A stretch of 62,014 nucleotides of DNA, taken from the NCBI GenBank assembly GCA_945830395.1, contig CALZYE010000010.1:1-62014 (forward strand). Direction: 5' to 3'. Numbering within the stretch: the stretch's first letter is position 1; each line of letters opens with the position of its first letter. The notes beneath the pieces were generated by a model. It saw only the letters and a program-made list of their open reading frames with translations, was not told where the DNA came from and ran no database searches. The position numbers and the translations under genes are program-made. Shown piece by piece: positions 1-8,869 of the stretch. This stretch comes from an uncultured Clostridia bacterium (GTDB lineage: Bacteria > Bacillota > Clostridia > Peptostreptococcales > Anaerovoracaceae).

Positions 1-7
1 GTGCCTT

Positions 8-217
8 ATGGACTTTTTTACTTTACATGTTCAACTTGATTTTACAATCGGCGTAAATATTTTAAATCAAAGTTTTAAGGTTTATGGAGAGAGGGGGAAA
101 TTGTTTTCAGTAGACAATTTATGTGTTTGCTATGGAAACTTCATAAGGCGCTGTAAGAAAGAGGGGATAGAAGTCAGAGTTAACGGAGAGAAGGTAGAGG
201 AAGAAGAAAAGAGTTGA
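8..217 (+). CDS. Short hypothetical ORF or 3' remnant at the left edge
   Basis: An open frame of 69 codons that stays open to the left edge, so it may be the tail of a longer gene lying outside the window. I recognise no domain. The C-terminus is highly charged, with a run of Glu before the final Lys-Ser. Its stop codon falls a few bases before a 171-base foldback repeat, so the element may have inserted at, or truncated, the end of this gene; that is inference. No ribosome-binding site can be judged so close to the edge. It may not be a gene at all. Confidence 0.15.
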   Translation: MDFFTLHVQLDFTIGVNILNQSFKVYGERGKLFSVDNLCVCYGNFIRRCKKEGIEVRVNGEKVEEEEKS

Positions 218-219
218 TG

Positions 220-390
220 ATACTCTGTATGCATGAATATTGCTTGACGATTCCCTACAAGAAGAGATGCTATTGGGAGGAAATTGGCACTTGCGAATAT
301 ATGAGCAAGAATTGCCAATTTACGACATAGGCAATAGCAGAAACTGATTGTAAAGGGAATAGTCGCAGATATGATATGCATACAGAGTAT
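220..390. repeat. MITE-like foldback element with 15-bp perfect terminal inverted repeats
   Basis: The ends are perfect inverted repeats: ATACTCTGTATGCAT at 220-234 and ATGCATACAGAGTAT at 376-390. Between them the two halves stay complementary in blocks: ATTCCCT/AGGGAAT (250-256 and 354-360), GCTATTG/CAATAGC (269-275 and 332-338), AAATTGGCA/TGCCAATTT (281-289 and 313-321) and CTTGC/GCAAG (290-294 and 305-309). The whole 171 bases can fold into one long imperfect hairpin. It encodes no credible protein and lies just upstream of the riboswitch promoter. A non-autonomous mobile element is the simplest reading; a structured RNA is the alternative. No second copy was noticed in the window. Confidence 0.6.
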
Positions 391-414
391 TTCAATCTTT
401 TATGCTGCTTTTAG

Positions 415-444
415 TTGCATGCTTACAATGTGTAATGTTATACT
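415..444 (+). promoter_or_regulatory. Sigma-A type promoter of the riboswitch-led surface protein cluster
   Basis: TTGCAT (415-420) and TATACT (439-444) are separated by 18 bases. The expected transcription start near 451 lies about 23 bases before the first stem of the cobalamin riboswitch, a sensible leader layout. Confidence 0.5.
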
Positions 445-473
445 GAACGTATAACTTTGAAAAATTAAATAGA

Positions 474-619
474 CTCTTCGGTTAACGGAAAGAAGTGAGA
501 ACCTTCTACGGGAAACCGCTGTAAAGATGACGAAGCAGAATATGTCATTGAATTTCGCATAGACGGGATTTGAGAAGGCCTGCGGAGGATGAATCTAAGT
601 CAGAAGACGAATCGGAGAG
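474..619 (+). promoter_or_regulatory. Cobalamin (B12) riboswitch
   Basis: The leader follows the cobalamin aptamer consensus in order. Closing stem P1 is CTCTTCGGTT (474-483) with AATCGGAGAG (610-619), ten pairs including two G-U. Then come ACGGAAAGAAGTGAGAACC near 485-503, the core CCGCTGTAA with GACGAAGCA (517-537), a degenerate GTCATTG where GCCACTG is usual (544-550), GAGAAGGC followed by GGAGGATGAATC, and the B12-box-like AAGTCAGAAGAC (597-608). It lies between a promoter and an intrinsic terminator, so it should act by B12-induced premature termination on the surface protein gene that follows. The B12 box and GCCACTG variations do not disturb the overall match. Confidence 0.88.
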
Positions 620-692
620 AGCAAATATACGACTTTATATTTGGATTAAGGCGGTTATTTGCCGGCGTGCTGTAACCGGTTTTCATGTTACG

Positions 693-718
693 CTCTCTCT
701 ATTTAGGGAGAGTTTTTT
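693..718 (+). terminator. Riboswitch expression-platform terminator
   Basis: CTCTCTCT pairs with AGGGAGAG (693-712, one G-U pair), followed by six T and a second T-rich run. It lies between the cobalamin aptamer and the first structural gene, 73 bases upstream of its start, as expected for a terminating riboswitch. Confidence 0.72.
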
Positions 719-790
719 ATTTTTTCAGAAGTTGAATTTGACAGTTATTGTAATTGAGAGTTATTGTAGTTGAACAAAAAGGAGGATGTT

Positions 791-3700
791 GTGCAAAATA
801 AGTTGAGGAAGGCAGCGGGCATACTGATTGCGATGCTTGCGGTTATTGCAATGATACCTGCGGAGTTTTTATGGGCGGAGGCAAAGGAATTTAATAAAGT
901 AGAGGATTTCTTTAGCGATTATGCAGACTTTGTGGATGTGAAAAAACCGTCGAAGGGAGATGTAAGCGTTGTTGACAGAAACGGCACTCCCGCTGTTAAG
1001 ATGACTATGGGAGGTTCTGAGGGAGAATGCCAGTTTGAAATCACATTCAAGAAGGCGGCTGTAATGTCCTTTGATTATGAAATAGACGCCGATAAGAAGG
1101 GCGGACTGGAAGTAAAGAAAAGCTATTTCAATATGATTTATACATATAAGGACGGCAATGCCTCAAAAGGAAAAAATATAAACGGTAAGTCTAAGGGAAG
1201 GGCTGAGTATGGAGATAAAGCGAAAGAGACTGTAAAAGTAGGTTATGGACAGGGATACACAAGTGCGGCCGACAAGAAAAACCATTGTATGTATATAACT
1301 AATATTAAATTTAGAGAACCCGTTAAGGTAATTTTCCATTCCAATAATGGAGAGGATAAAACGGTTGAGCAGCCTATTTTAGAGGGAAAAGAAAAGCTTT
1401 ATTATTACGGTAAGGTAGGCTTTAAATATGAAAATCATATTCAAAAAGGCTGGTCAAATACCCCTGAGGGAGACGTGGATTATAAAAATGAAGAGATTGT
1501 AGAACCTTCTTCAGACCTTAACATATACGCCGTATGGGTGCCGGTTTATACAGCAAGTTTCAATATTCCCGATGGAACGAAATTTACCCTTTTTAAGGAT
1601 AAAGACCATAAAGAAAAGATAGATGCAGATATGGGAAAAATGTACGACTACACTTTGGAAAAGGGTACATACTACTACCATGTTGAAGGCTTTGGATATA
1701 AAGATTTAGATGAGAAAATTGAAATCGAAAATCAGAATATAACGAAACAGGTAACACCGGAAAAGATGCCTAAAGAGACAGTTACATTTACTTTGGGAAA
1801 AGGAAATGAGCCTGCAGAGGATGTTAGAATTTCCGTTAATTCCGGCGAACATAAGATAAAGGCAAATGAAGGCTCTGACGGCAAAGTCTTTGAACTTCCG
1901 CTGGGCAATAAGTTCAATTATGTTTTTAAATCTAAAAATTACAGCAAGCAGTCAGGAGAAATAGACTTAACAAACCAGACGGAAGAGGGAAGCAGGGAAA
2001 TAATGATTCCTTTAAATGTGAAAACTGCATGGGATGGAGCAGGTGATGTTAAGGAGCCTGAGAAAATTGATGAGGTATATCAGATTTCCAGCGGAGCCGA
2101 GCTTGCCTGGTTTGCAAATAAAGTTAATGAGAAAAGAGACGGCAGATTTAATGCCGTTTTGACCAAGGACATTGATCTGGGAGATGAAGAATGGACTCCT
2201 ATCGGAAGAAAGTCAGGTTCAATTTATCCTTTTACGGGAATCTTCGACGGTAACGGAAAGACAATTAAGGGCTTGAAAGTCGCAGGAGATAATAAGACGC
2301 CGGGACAAGGATTGTTCGGCTTTGTGGATGGTGCAACAGTGAAGAATCTTACGGTGAAAGGCGAGGTTGAAAGTAAGTTCAGCAGCACTACAGATTCTTC
2401 GGCTTCTACGGGAGGAATTATAGGGTATCTGTCCAGTAACGGCACCGATTTCAGCGTGGAAAACTGCATAAGCTATGTAAATGTAAAGGGACAGAGCCAG
2501 GTGGGAGGTATTGTAGGCAGACTGCCGGGCCATAGAGTCAGCGGAAAAATCAGTAGGTGTGTAAATTACGGAACTGTTTCAGGAGTTAACAGCGTAGGCG
2601 GAATTCTCGGAAGAATGGAGGGAAGCGCCAAGGTTACAGATTGCTATAACAGAGGTGATATTACTGCAAGTGGCTGGAAAGTCGGTGGAATAGTCGGGTA
2701 TCTGGAGAAGGGAAGCGCAGAAAACTCCTACACCACAGGAACCACAACGGGCAAAGATAATCATGCCGTGACAGGTAAGAAGGAAAATGGGGGGAATGTT
2801 TCAAACTGTTACTATTTGGAGGGGCTTGTAGAAGATACCAATGCAAAGGCTATAAGCAGCCAAGATTTAAAGGATATGAAGTTTGAAAAGGAAATTCCGT
2901 CATTCCGAAAGTCCACAGGAGATAAATTAAATGACGGGTATCCTGTTACGGAAAAGCAGCTTAATGAAAATAACGCGGCAGTTTTGGATCAGGAAGCAAA
3001 GGATGCCGCCGTTAAAAAAGCGGAAGCAGATGTAAAAATGCTGGAAGCAAAGCTGAATGAAGCAAAATCTGATTTTGCGGAGCTTGCAGAAGCTGAAAAA
3101 AGGGCAAAGTCTGATGTTGAAAAGCTGGAAGGAAAACCTGTAAACACGGAGGAAAGCAAAAAGGCGTTACAGCATGCAAAGGAGGAGCTTGAGAAAATAG
3201 AAACGGCTCACAAATCTGCCGAAGAACTGGTTTACACCTTTAAAGACGACTTGGCACAAACGGAAGAGGCCCTGGAAGAAATCAAGTCGGCAGAAAACGA
3301 CGAAAATGTTAATGCAGCTGCAGAAAAACTGCAGGATAAGATAAAAAAATTATCAAAAAAGGCTTCGGAACTGGAAAAAATAAACTCCGAGATTAAATTT
3401 TCGGCAGACAAAGTTGCAGAGGCGATTGAGATTTTTGAGAAAGCCGAAAAGAAGTTCCTCGATGAAAAAAATGCTGTGTCGCTTCCAAATGATGAGGCGG
3501 ATAGAGTTTCAGAGGATAAGAGCGTTTCAAAGGCAGAAGGGATTAAGATAAAGGGAAGCCTGAAAAAGAAAGAACTTTACATTTCATTTAAGAAAGATAA
3601 AAAAGTTACAAATTACAGGCTTGGCTATCAGAAAGCAGGAAGCAGAACATGGACTTATGTTTGGCTGAACAAATCTGATAAAAAAACTGTTTCCAAAATA

Positions 3701-4087
3701 AAAAGCAGTGGAATGTACGACATAAAGCTTGCCAAATACATAAACAAAGACGGGAAGTGGTCAAGAAGTCCATGGACGATGAACAGGGTATTTTTCACTG
3801 CAGGCTCCTCAAGCTTAAAAGGCGGTAAAAAGGCTTTTGTCGCTAAATTTAAGACGGTCAAAGGCGCTTACGGATATATTCTGAAGTATTCAAAGAAAAA
3901 GAATATGAAGGGAGCAAAGTCCAAGTTATACAAGGCATCTGTAGTAAAGAAGAATAAGCGCGGCATTGTAATTAAGAAGCTTGGACAAAAGTTGAATTAT
4001 TATGTGACGGTTAAGCCCGTAAAAAAATATTCGGGAAAATATTACTACGGATTGGATTCTTCCGTAATGAAAGTTAAAACAAAATAG
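791..4087 (+). CDS. Secreted GLUG-repeat surface protein, first gene of the B12-riboswitch cluster
   Basis: The start is GTG 791, chosen because GGAGG lies five bases upstream; the in-frame TTG at 770 has no site. The 1098-residue product starts with a signal peptide (residues 1-30). Residues 176-247 resemble a Listeria-Bacteroides (InlB B-type) repeat ending in a YAVW motif, followed by beta-rich segments. Residues 410-680 are GLUG-type repeats (GGIIGYL, GGIVGRL, GGILGRM, GGIVGYL). Residues 730-905 form an alanine- and glutamate-rich coiled coil, and 917-1098 a very basic FN3-like tail. There is no LPXTG motif. It should sit on the cell surface under B12 control. The ligand is unknown; neighbouring DUF4430 proteins suggest corrinoid capture or scaffolding. 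Confidence 0.85.
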   Translation: MQNKLRKAAGILIAMLAVIAMIPAEFLWAEAKEFNKVEDFFSDYADFVDVKKPSKGDVSVVDRNGTPAVKMTMGGSEGECQFEITFKKAAVMSFDYEIDADKKGGLEVKKSYFNMIYTYKDGNASKGKNINGKSKGRAEYGDKAKETVKVGYGQGYTSAADKKNHCMYITNIKFREPVKVIFHSNNGEDKTVEQPILEGKEKLYYYGKVGFKYENHIQKGWSNTPEGDVDYKNEEIVEPSSDLNIYAVWVPVYTASFNIPDGTKFTLFKDKDHKEKIDADMGKMYDYTLEKGTYYYHVEGFGYKDLDEKIEIENQNITKQVTPEKMPKETVTFTLGKGNEPAEDVRISVNSGEHKIKANEGSDGKVFELPLGNKFNYVFKSKNYSKQSGEIDLTNQTEEGSREIMIPLNVKTAWDGAGDVKEPEKIDEVYQISSGAELAWFANKVNEKRDGRFNAVLTKDIDLGDEEWTPIGRKSGSIYPFTGIFDGNGKTIKGLKVAGDNKTPGQGLFGFVDGATVKNLTVKGEVESKFSSTTDSSASTGGIIGYLSSNGTDFSVENCISYVNVKGQSQVGGIVGRLPGHRVSGKISRCVNYGTVSGVNSVGGILGRMEGSAKVTDCYNRGDITASGWKVGGIVGYLEKGSAENSYTTGTTTGKDNHAVTGKKENGGNVSNCYYLEGLVEDTNAKAISSQDLKDMKFEKEIPSFRKSTGDKLNDGYPVTEKQLNENNAAVLDQEAKDAAVKKAEADVKMLEAKLNEAKSDFAELAEAEKRAKSDVEKLEGKPVNTEESKKALQHAKEELEKIETAHKSAEELVYTFKDDLAQTEEALEEIKSAENDENVNAAAEKLQDKIKKLSKKASELEKINSEIKFSADKVAEAIEIFEKAEKKFLDEKNAVSLPNDEADRVSEDKSVSKAEGIKIKGSLKKKELYISFKKDKKVTNYRLGYQKAGSRTWTYVWLNKSDKKTVSKIKSSGMYDIKLAKYINKDGKWSRSPWTMNRVFFTAGSSSLKGGKKAFVAKFKTVKGAYGYILKYSKKKNMKGAKSKLYKASVVKKNKRGIVIKKLGQKLNYYVTVKPVKKYSGKYYYGLDSSVMKVKTK

Positions 4088-4164
4088 GTTTAGAAAAGAG
4101 CGCGGGCTGTTGTACGGTCCGTGCTCGCAGTGCTGTTGAGAGAATTTTTATTGAAAAAGGATGA

Positions 4165-7100
4165 ATGATGAAACACGGGACAGATAACAATTTTAGAACA
4201 TATATTAAGGTGCTGCTGATTTTTGCCGTGATTTTTGCCTGTGCTGCTCTCTTTACAGATCAGGCATCTGCTGAAGGACATAGACCTGAGACAAAGAATG
4301 GGATTTATCAGATAACATGCGCCGAAGATTTGGTTTGGTTTTCAAATTATGTAAATGGAGACCTGAAAGACGGAAGTCAGAAAGTTTCAGATGCAAAGGC
4401 TGAGCTTGCAGAAGATATAGATTTATCGCAGACAGAAGATTTTATACCCGTCGGTAAAAAATATGGCTTTGAATTTACGGGAACCTTTGATGGCAACTGC
4501 CACAAGATAACGGGGCTTAACCTTGATAAAGAAGATGCAGTCTTGGGACTGTTCGGGGAGATAAAGGATGCTCGTATTTCCAATTTAACCGTAGAAGGAA
4601 AGATAACCGGAAACGGCAGCGTAGTGGGAGGTATCGCAGGAAAATCTTCAGGCAGCACGGAGATCAAAAACTGCGGAAGCCTGGTAAATGTGGAAAACAA
4701 GAAAAAATCCGGCACGGCGGCGGGAATTTTAGGCAGATCCGACGGGAAGGCGAACATAGAGAATTGCTTTAACAGAGGTAATATAACCGCAGGAGACAGA
4801 GCATCGGGAATTCAGGCCGATGCCAGCTTCGGAAAGCTGGAGAATTGTTACAATACGGGAACTGTCAAAGGTGAAAAGGCATCGGGGGTAGGTTCATTCT
4901 TCGGCGTAACATATGTAAATTGTTACAATGCAGGTAAAGTCATTTCAACATCGTCACGCCCTGCGTATTCTATAGGAGGTTCAAAGAACTCTGAATACAA
5001 CAATACATACTATTTGGAAGGCTGCCCCGCAGGCGATCCTTTAGAACCTGCAGCAAGCAAGTGCATAAAGGCGGAAGATTTTAAAAAGAAAAGTCTTGTG
5101 ACCGGGCTTGGAGAGGAAAACTGGAAATTAGACAGGAGCAGTATAAATTCGGGATATCCGATTTTATCATGGGAGAAAGAAAAAAGCATAGAGGTTAAAA
5201 CCTTAAATAGTCCGGTGAACTTGGTTTGGAATGTCAAGCAGGGAAACGGCAAAGAAATTTTGAACGACAAGTTTGCTGTTTCTTGGGATAAAGTGGAAGG
5301 CGCGGAAGGTTACAGGGTAAAGCTTTATAGAGATGGCGAAACTGTGCAGGTATTTACCTCAGATAAAATCGATTCCACAAGTTTTGATCTGACAGAGCAG
5401 TTTGCCGAGATTAAGGGAAAAGAAGGAGTTTACCGTTTTACGGTAACAGCCTTGGGAAACGGCGAAAATTATAAAGACAGCAGAGAGTCAGGCAGGGATG
5501 AAAAGGGATTCAGATTTAATCCTGAAGAGTTTGTAGGTAAGAGTGCATCTCTCATTTGGAATCAGGTCTCAAAGGTTGCAGTTTGGACTGCTGTGGAGGG
5601 AGCGGACTTCTATAATGTCACACTTTATTATGAGGGTGACAAAGCGGTTGAATTTCGTCTTACGAAGGAAATGTTCGGTAAAGATGAAAATAGAATAACT
5701 ATGCACTTTCTTCACAGCATGGCACGAGACGGAAATTATTATTTTACTGTTCAGGCGGGGAAGGAAATTTCAAAGGATCAGGACGGACATATGAGAACCG
5801 CCTTGGGAGGCGTAGCCAAAAGTAAGAGCGAAAATTTTGAGGGTGAAAAAGGTGAAACCGTAAAGATATCTTCGGTAGAGGACTGGATGTCTATAGTCAA
5901 TATAGACGGAAAAGGCACAGAATATAAGACGGAAGCGGATGCACAGAATGCATTGTGGGCAAGGTCCTATGAACTTACGGCGGATCTGGACTTCAGCGAT
6001 TATGTAAAAGAAGACGAAAAGCTTACTTTGAGCTGGGGAAATATAAATGCCATGTTCAACGGCAGACTTGACGGAAAGGGACACAGCATAAAAGGCCTTA
6101 AACTGAAAGGCGGCGAATGTGGACTTTTCTCGTACATAGGACCTTTGGGAGTAGTTAAGAATCTGAAAATTGACAGTCCGAATGCCCTAATAAACGACAA
6201 TGCAGGTATACTGGCTCTGTATAACTACGGGCAGATTAGAAACTGCACTGTTGATAATGCAAACATAACTTCCGATCTCGGAGCGATAATAGGCGGCATG
6301 CTGAGCAGAAACTACGGAACGGTGGAAGACTGCTGCGTAAGAGGAGGAGAACTGACAGCCCGCTCTGACACGGGAAACGGACATTCCGGCTTTGTGGGGA
6401 ACAATTTCGGGAAAATACGCAGGTGTTATTCCTCCATGAACATATCCACAGAGAGTTTTTGTGCAGGGGGATTTGCAGGTTGGGCAGATGAAAGCGGAAA
6501 AGGAGCCGGCAGCTTTGAAAACTGCTTTGCGGCGGGAGATATAAGTGCAAAGAAAGGTTGGAGCGGCGGATTCATAGGAAGAGTCAATTCCAAGGGCGTT
6601 AAGTTTAAAAACTGTTATGCATCAGGAAAGGTTACATCTCTGACTAAACCCGATAAAGCTTTTGGCTTTACCGGTTCCCTGAGCGGTGAAAGTTTGCTGG
6701 ACATAAACGGAAGCAGCATGTTCAACGAGACTATTCCAAAAGAAAATTTTGTGAACTGTTTTTATGTAAGCGATATAAACGGAAGAGAAAACCCTAAGAG
6801 CGGAGCAGCGGGAAAAACTTCTGAGGAGATGAAGGGCGCAGATGTAATAAAGATACTTGGAATTGACTGGAGCAAAGCCGAAGATAAGAACGGGGGAATG
6901 CCTTATCTGGCGGAGCTTCCCATCCCCAAGATTTTCAGTTTTCAAGATATATTTGTAAGGATTATGGTAGCGAAATATGATAGAGATTTATATGACTTCA
7001 GAAGAGACGGAGAGATTGTCAATGTGAAGGTTAAAAGCAGAGGCAATACGAGAGTAACGGATGTAATGGAAGCTGCCGAAAAGGCGGGGCAACTTAAGTA

Positions 7101-8868
7101 TGAGTACGAGATTTCACCGTCATATGGAAGCTTCATAAGTTCAATAAACGGTATGAAGATGAAAGCACCTGACGGATGGATGTTCAAGGTGAACGATGTT
7201 TTATCGGATATATCCGCATCTCTTGCCAATGTGAAAGACGGCGACGAAATTTTGTGGTATCAGGGCACTACCCAAAATCTGTTTAAGGGGCCTTCATGGG
7301 AGCAGATGAAATCGGGAAACGGTCAGAAAGAATATGTAAAAATATCCACAAAGGACGAGCTCATAAAATTAACCGAGGCTGATGCAGATTTGAGCCGTCA
7401 CTATAAGATTACTAAAGATATAGATCTTGACGGAGTGCAGTTCAAAGGTATAGGCTCATTGGAAAATCCGTTCAAGGGAGTCTTTGACGGAGGCGGGTTT
7501 ACCATATACAATGTGAAAATTGACGGAGGAAAGAGGCACAATGTGGGATTTTTCAATTTCATAAAGGGTGCGAGCATCATAAATGTATCTTTGAAGGATG
7601 TTAATGTGAAAGGATACTACAGTGTCGGAGGGCTGGTAGGTGTTGCAGATGTCAAGGTTTCCCAAAATAAACTGACAGAGAGCATAGGTAACAACATAGG
7701 AAACTGTCATGTTACAGGAAGAGTAGAGTCCACCAACAAAGACAATTCGGAAAAAAGTCGGGGTGCCTATGTGGGAGGACTGATAGGTTTCAATAACGGA
7801 GACAGAAACGATAAAATCTATGCAAGTGTGTTGAGCTCTGTAGACAAGTCCACAGCAAATGTAAGCGTGAAAGCCGGGGCGATTTATGCAGGAGGTCTTG
7901 CAGGAGGCAATTTTGGGAACATAACTGAATGCAAAGCCTTTGGAAATGTTGAAGGAACCAAGGTTGTAGGAGGTTTTGTCGGCGGAAACAGAGGCGGAAT
8001 ATATGGTTCATGTGCCTATGGATATGTGATGGGAAAAGAAGATGTAGGAGGGTTTGCCGGTCATAATTATGAAGCCACAATAAGAAGGTCATACTCCCTT
8101 GGAGATGTGAAAGGAAAAGGAACTCAGATAGGAGGCTTTATAGGCGCAGGTGAAGGTTATATAAAGGAATGTGTAAGTGCAGGAACTGTGGACGCAGGGA
8201 GTAAATCCGGAAGCACAGGAGGTTTTATAGGCGTTTACAGAGGAATTATTGCAGGTCTTGCAAAGGATATTCAATTTAAGGATAACTATGGCTGGAGCGT
8301 TTCCCCTGAGAATGAACATTATCTTGGAATGGGCAATGGAGAAAATACTGATAACAGAAGTGAAAAGGAACTGGAAGAAATAGCGAAAATTCCGCTGTAC
8401 GACTGGAGGGATGTACAGGAAAAATTTAAAACTATGTACGGGCTTACTTTGACAGATGATAAAAGAATTGCTGAAGAAAAAAACTCTGCCAAGGACAAGC
8501 CTAAACCGGATGATGCAGCAGATTCAGATAATAAAAAGGATAAAGATGATAAAGATGATAAAAAAGGTCCTAAAAAGAAGATTTCCGTAAGTGGAACCAA
8601 GATTATAAAGGTTAAAAAATTAAGTCAAAATAAATTTAAAGTTTACTGGAAAAAAGGAAGGTCAGCCTGCGGCTATGAGATAAGGTACGGACGGAAGCTT
8701 CCGGGCAAAAAAATCAAAAAGATAAGAATTAAAGGAAGAAATATCATAAGCAAGATCATAACGAAAAACCGGAAAAGTCGCGAAATCAGTATTCAAATCA
8801 GAGGATATAAGGTAGTAAAGGGAAAAACCTATTATTCTCCATGGTCAAAGGTAAGGAGGGTGAAATAA
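4165..8868 (+). CDS. Giant secreted GLUG-repeat protein with a DUF4430 (transcobalamin C-terminal-like) domain
   Basis: 1567 residues with an N-terminal signal (AACAALFTDQASA). ATG 4168 is an equally good start for the AAAAAGG site. Three GLUG-type blocks (about 45-320, 570-910, 1050-1440) are separated by two FN3-like modules (345-560) and a DUF4430-like domain at about 925-1033, with its hallmark WMFKVNDVLSD and DGDEILWYQG. DUF4430 is the fold of the C-terminal cobalamin-contacting domain of transcobalamin. After an Asp/Lys-rich linker the protein ends in a basic FN3-like tail like those of its neighbours. It is the second gene of the riboswitch cluster, 77 bases after the first; I see no clear terminator between them. 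It probably acts at the cell surface; corrinoid binding is inferred. Confidence 0.85.
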   Translation: MMKHGTDNNFRTYIKVLLIFAVIFACAALFTDQASAEGHRPETKNGIYQITCAEDLVWFSNYVNGDLKDGSQKVSDAKAELAEDIDLSQTEDFIPVGKKYGFEFTGTFDGNCHKITGLNLDKEDAVLGLFGEIKDARISNLTVEGKITGNGSVVGGIAGKSSGSTEIKNCGSLVNVENKKKSGTAAGILGRSDGKANIENCFNRGNITAGDRASGIQADASFGKLENCYNTGTVKGEKASGVGSFFGVTYVNCYNAGKVISTSSRPAYSIGGSKNSEYNNTYYLEGCPAGDPLEPAASKCIKAEDFKKKSLVTGLGEENWKLDRSSINSGYPILSWEKEKSIEVKTLNSPVNLVWNVKQGNGKEILNDKFAVSWDKVEGAEGYRVKLYRDGETVQVFTSDKIDSTSFDLTEQFAEIKGKEGVYRFTVTALGNGENYKDSRESGRDEKGFRFNPEEFVGKSASLIWNQVSKVAVWTAVEGADFYNVTLYYEGDKAVEFRLTKEMFGKDENRITMHFLHSMARDGNYYFTVQAGKEISKDQDGHMRTALGGVAKSKSENFEGEKGETVKISSVEDWMSIVNIDGKGTEYKTEADAQNALWARSYELTADLDFSDYVKEDEKLTLSWGNINAMFNGRLDGKGHSIKGLKLKGGECGLFSYIGPLGVVKNLKIDSPNALINDNAGILALYNYGQIRNCTVDNANITSDLGAIIGGMLSRNYGTVEDCCVRGGELTARSDTGNGHSGFVGNNFGKIRRCYSSMNISTESFCAGGFAGWADESGKGAGSFENCFAAGDISAKKGWSGGFIGRVNSKGVKFKNCYASGKVTSLTKPDKAFGFTGSLSGESLLDINGSSMFNETIPKENFVNCFYVSDINGRENPKSGAAGKTSEEMKGADVIKILGIDWSKAEDKNGGMPYLAELPIPKIFSFQDIFVRIMVAKYDRDLYDFRRDGEIVNVKVKSRGNTRVTDVMEAAEKAGQLKYEYEISPSYGSFISSINGMKMKAPDGWMFKVNDVLSDISASLANVKDGDEILWYQGTTQNLFKGPSWEQMKSGNGQKEYVKISTKDELIKLTEADADLSRHYKITKDIDLDGVQFKGIGSLENPFKGVFDGGGFTIYNVKIDGGKRHNVGFFNFIKGASIINVSLKDVNVKGYYSVGGLVGVADVKVSQNKLTESIGNNIGNCHVTGRVESTNKDNSEKSRGAYVGGLIGFNNGDRNDKIYASVLSSVDKSTANVSVKAGAIYAGGLAGGNFGNITECKAFGNVEGTKVVGGFVGGNRGGIYGSCAYGYVMGKEDVGGFAGHNYEATIRRSYSLGDVKGKGTQIGGFIGAGEGYIKECVSAGTVDAGSKSGSTGGFIGVYRGIIAGLAKDIQFKDNYGWSVSPENEHYLGMGNGENTDNRSEKELEEIAKIPLYDWRDVQEKFKTMYGLTLTDDKRIAEEKNSAKDKPKPDDAADSDNKKDKDDKDDKKGPKKKISVSGTKIIKVKKLSQNKFKVYWKKGRSACGYEIRYGRKLPGKKIKKIRIKGRNIISKIITKNRKSREISIQIRGYKVVKGKTYYSPWSKVRRVK

Positions 8869-8869
8869 G

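Noticed and set aside
130-381. 83-codon minus-strand frame
   Set aside because: It spans the foldback repeat and owes its length to the element, not to coding.
570-773. 67-codon plus-strand frame
   Set aside because: It runs through the cobalamin aptamer and the terminator, has no ribosome-binding site and no recognisable protein features.
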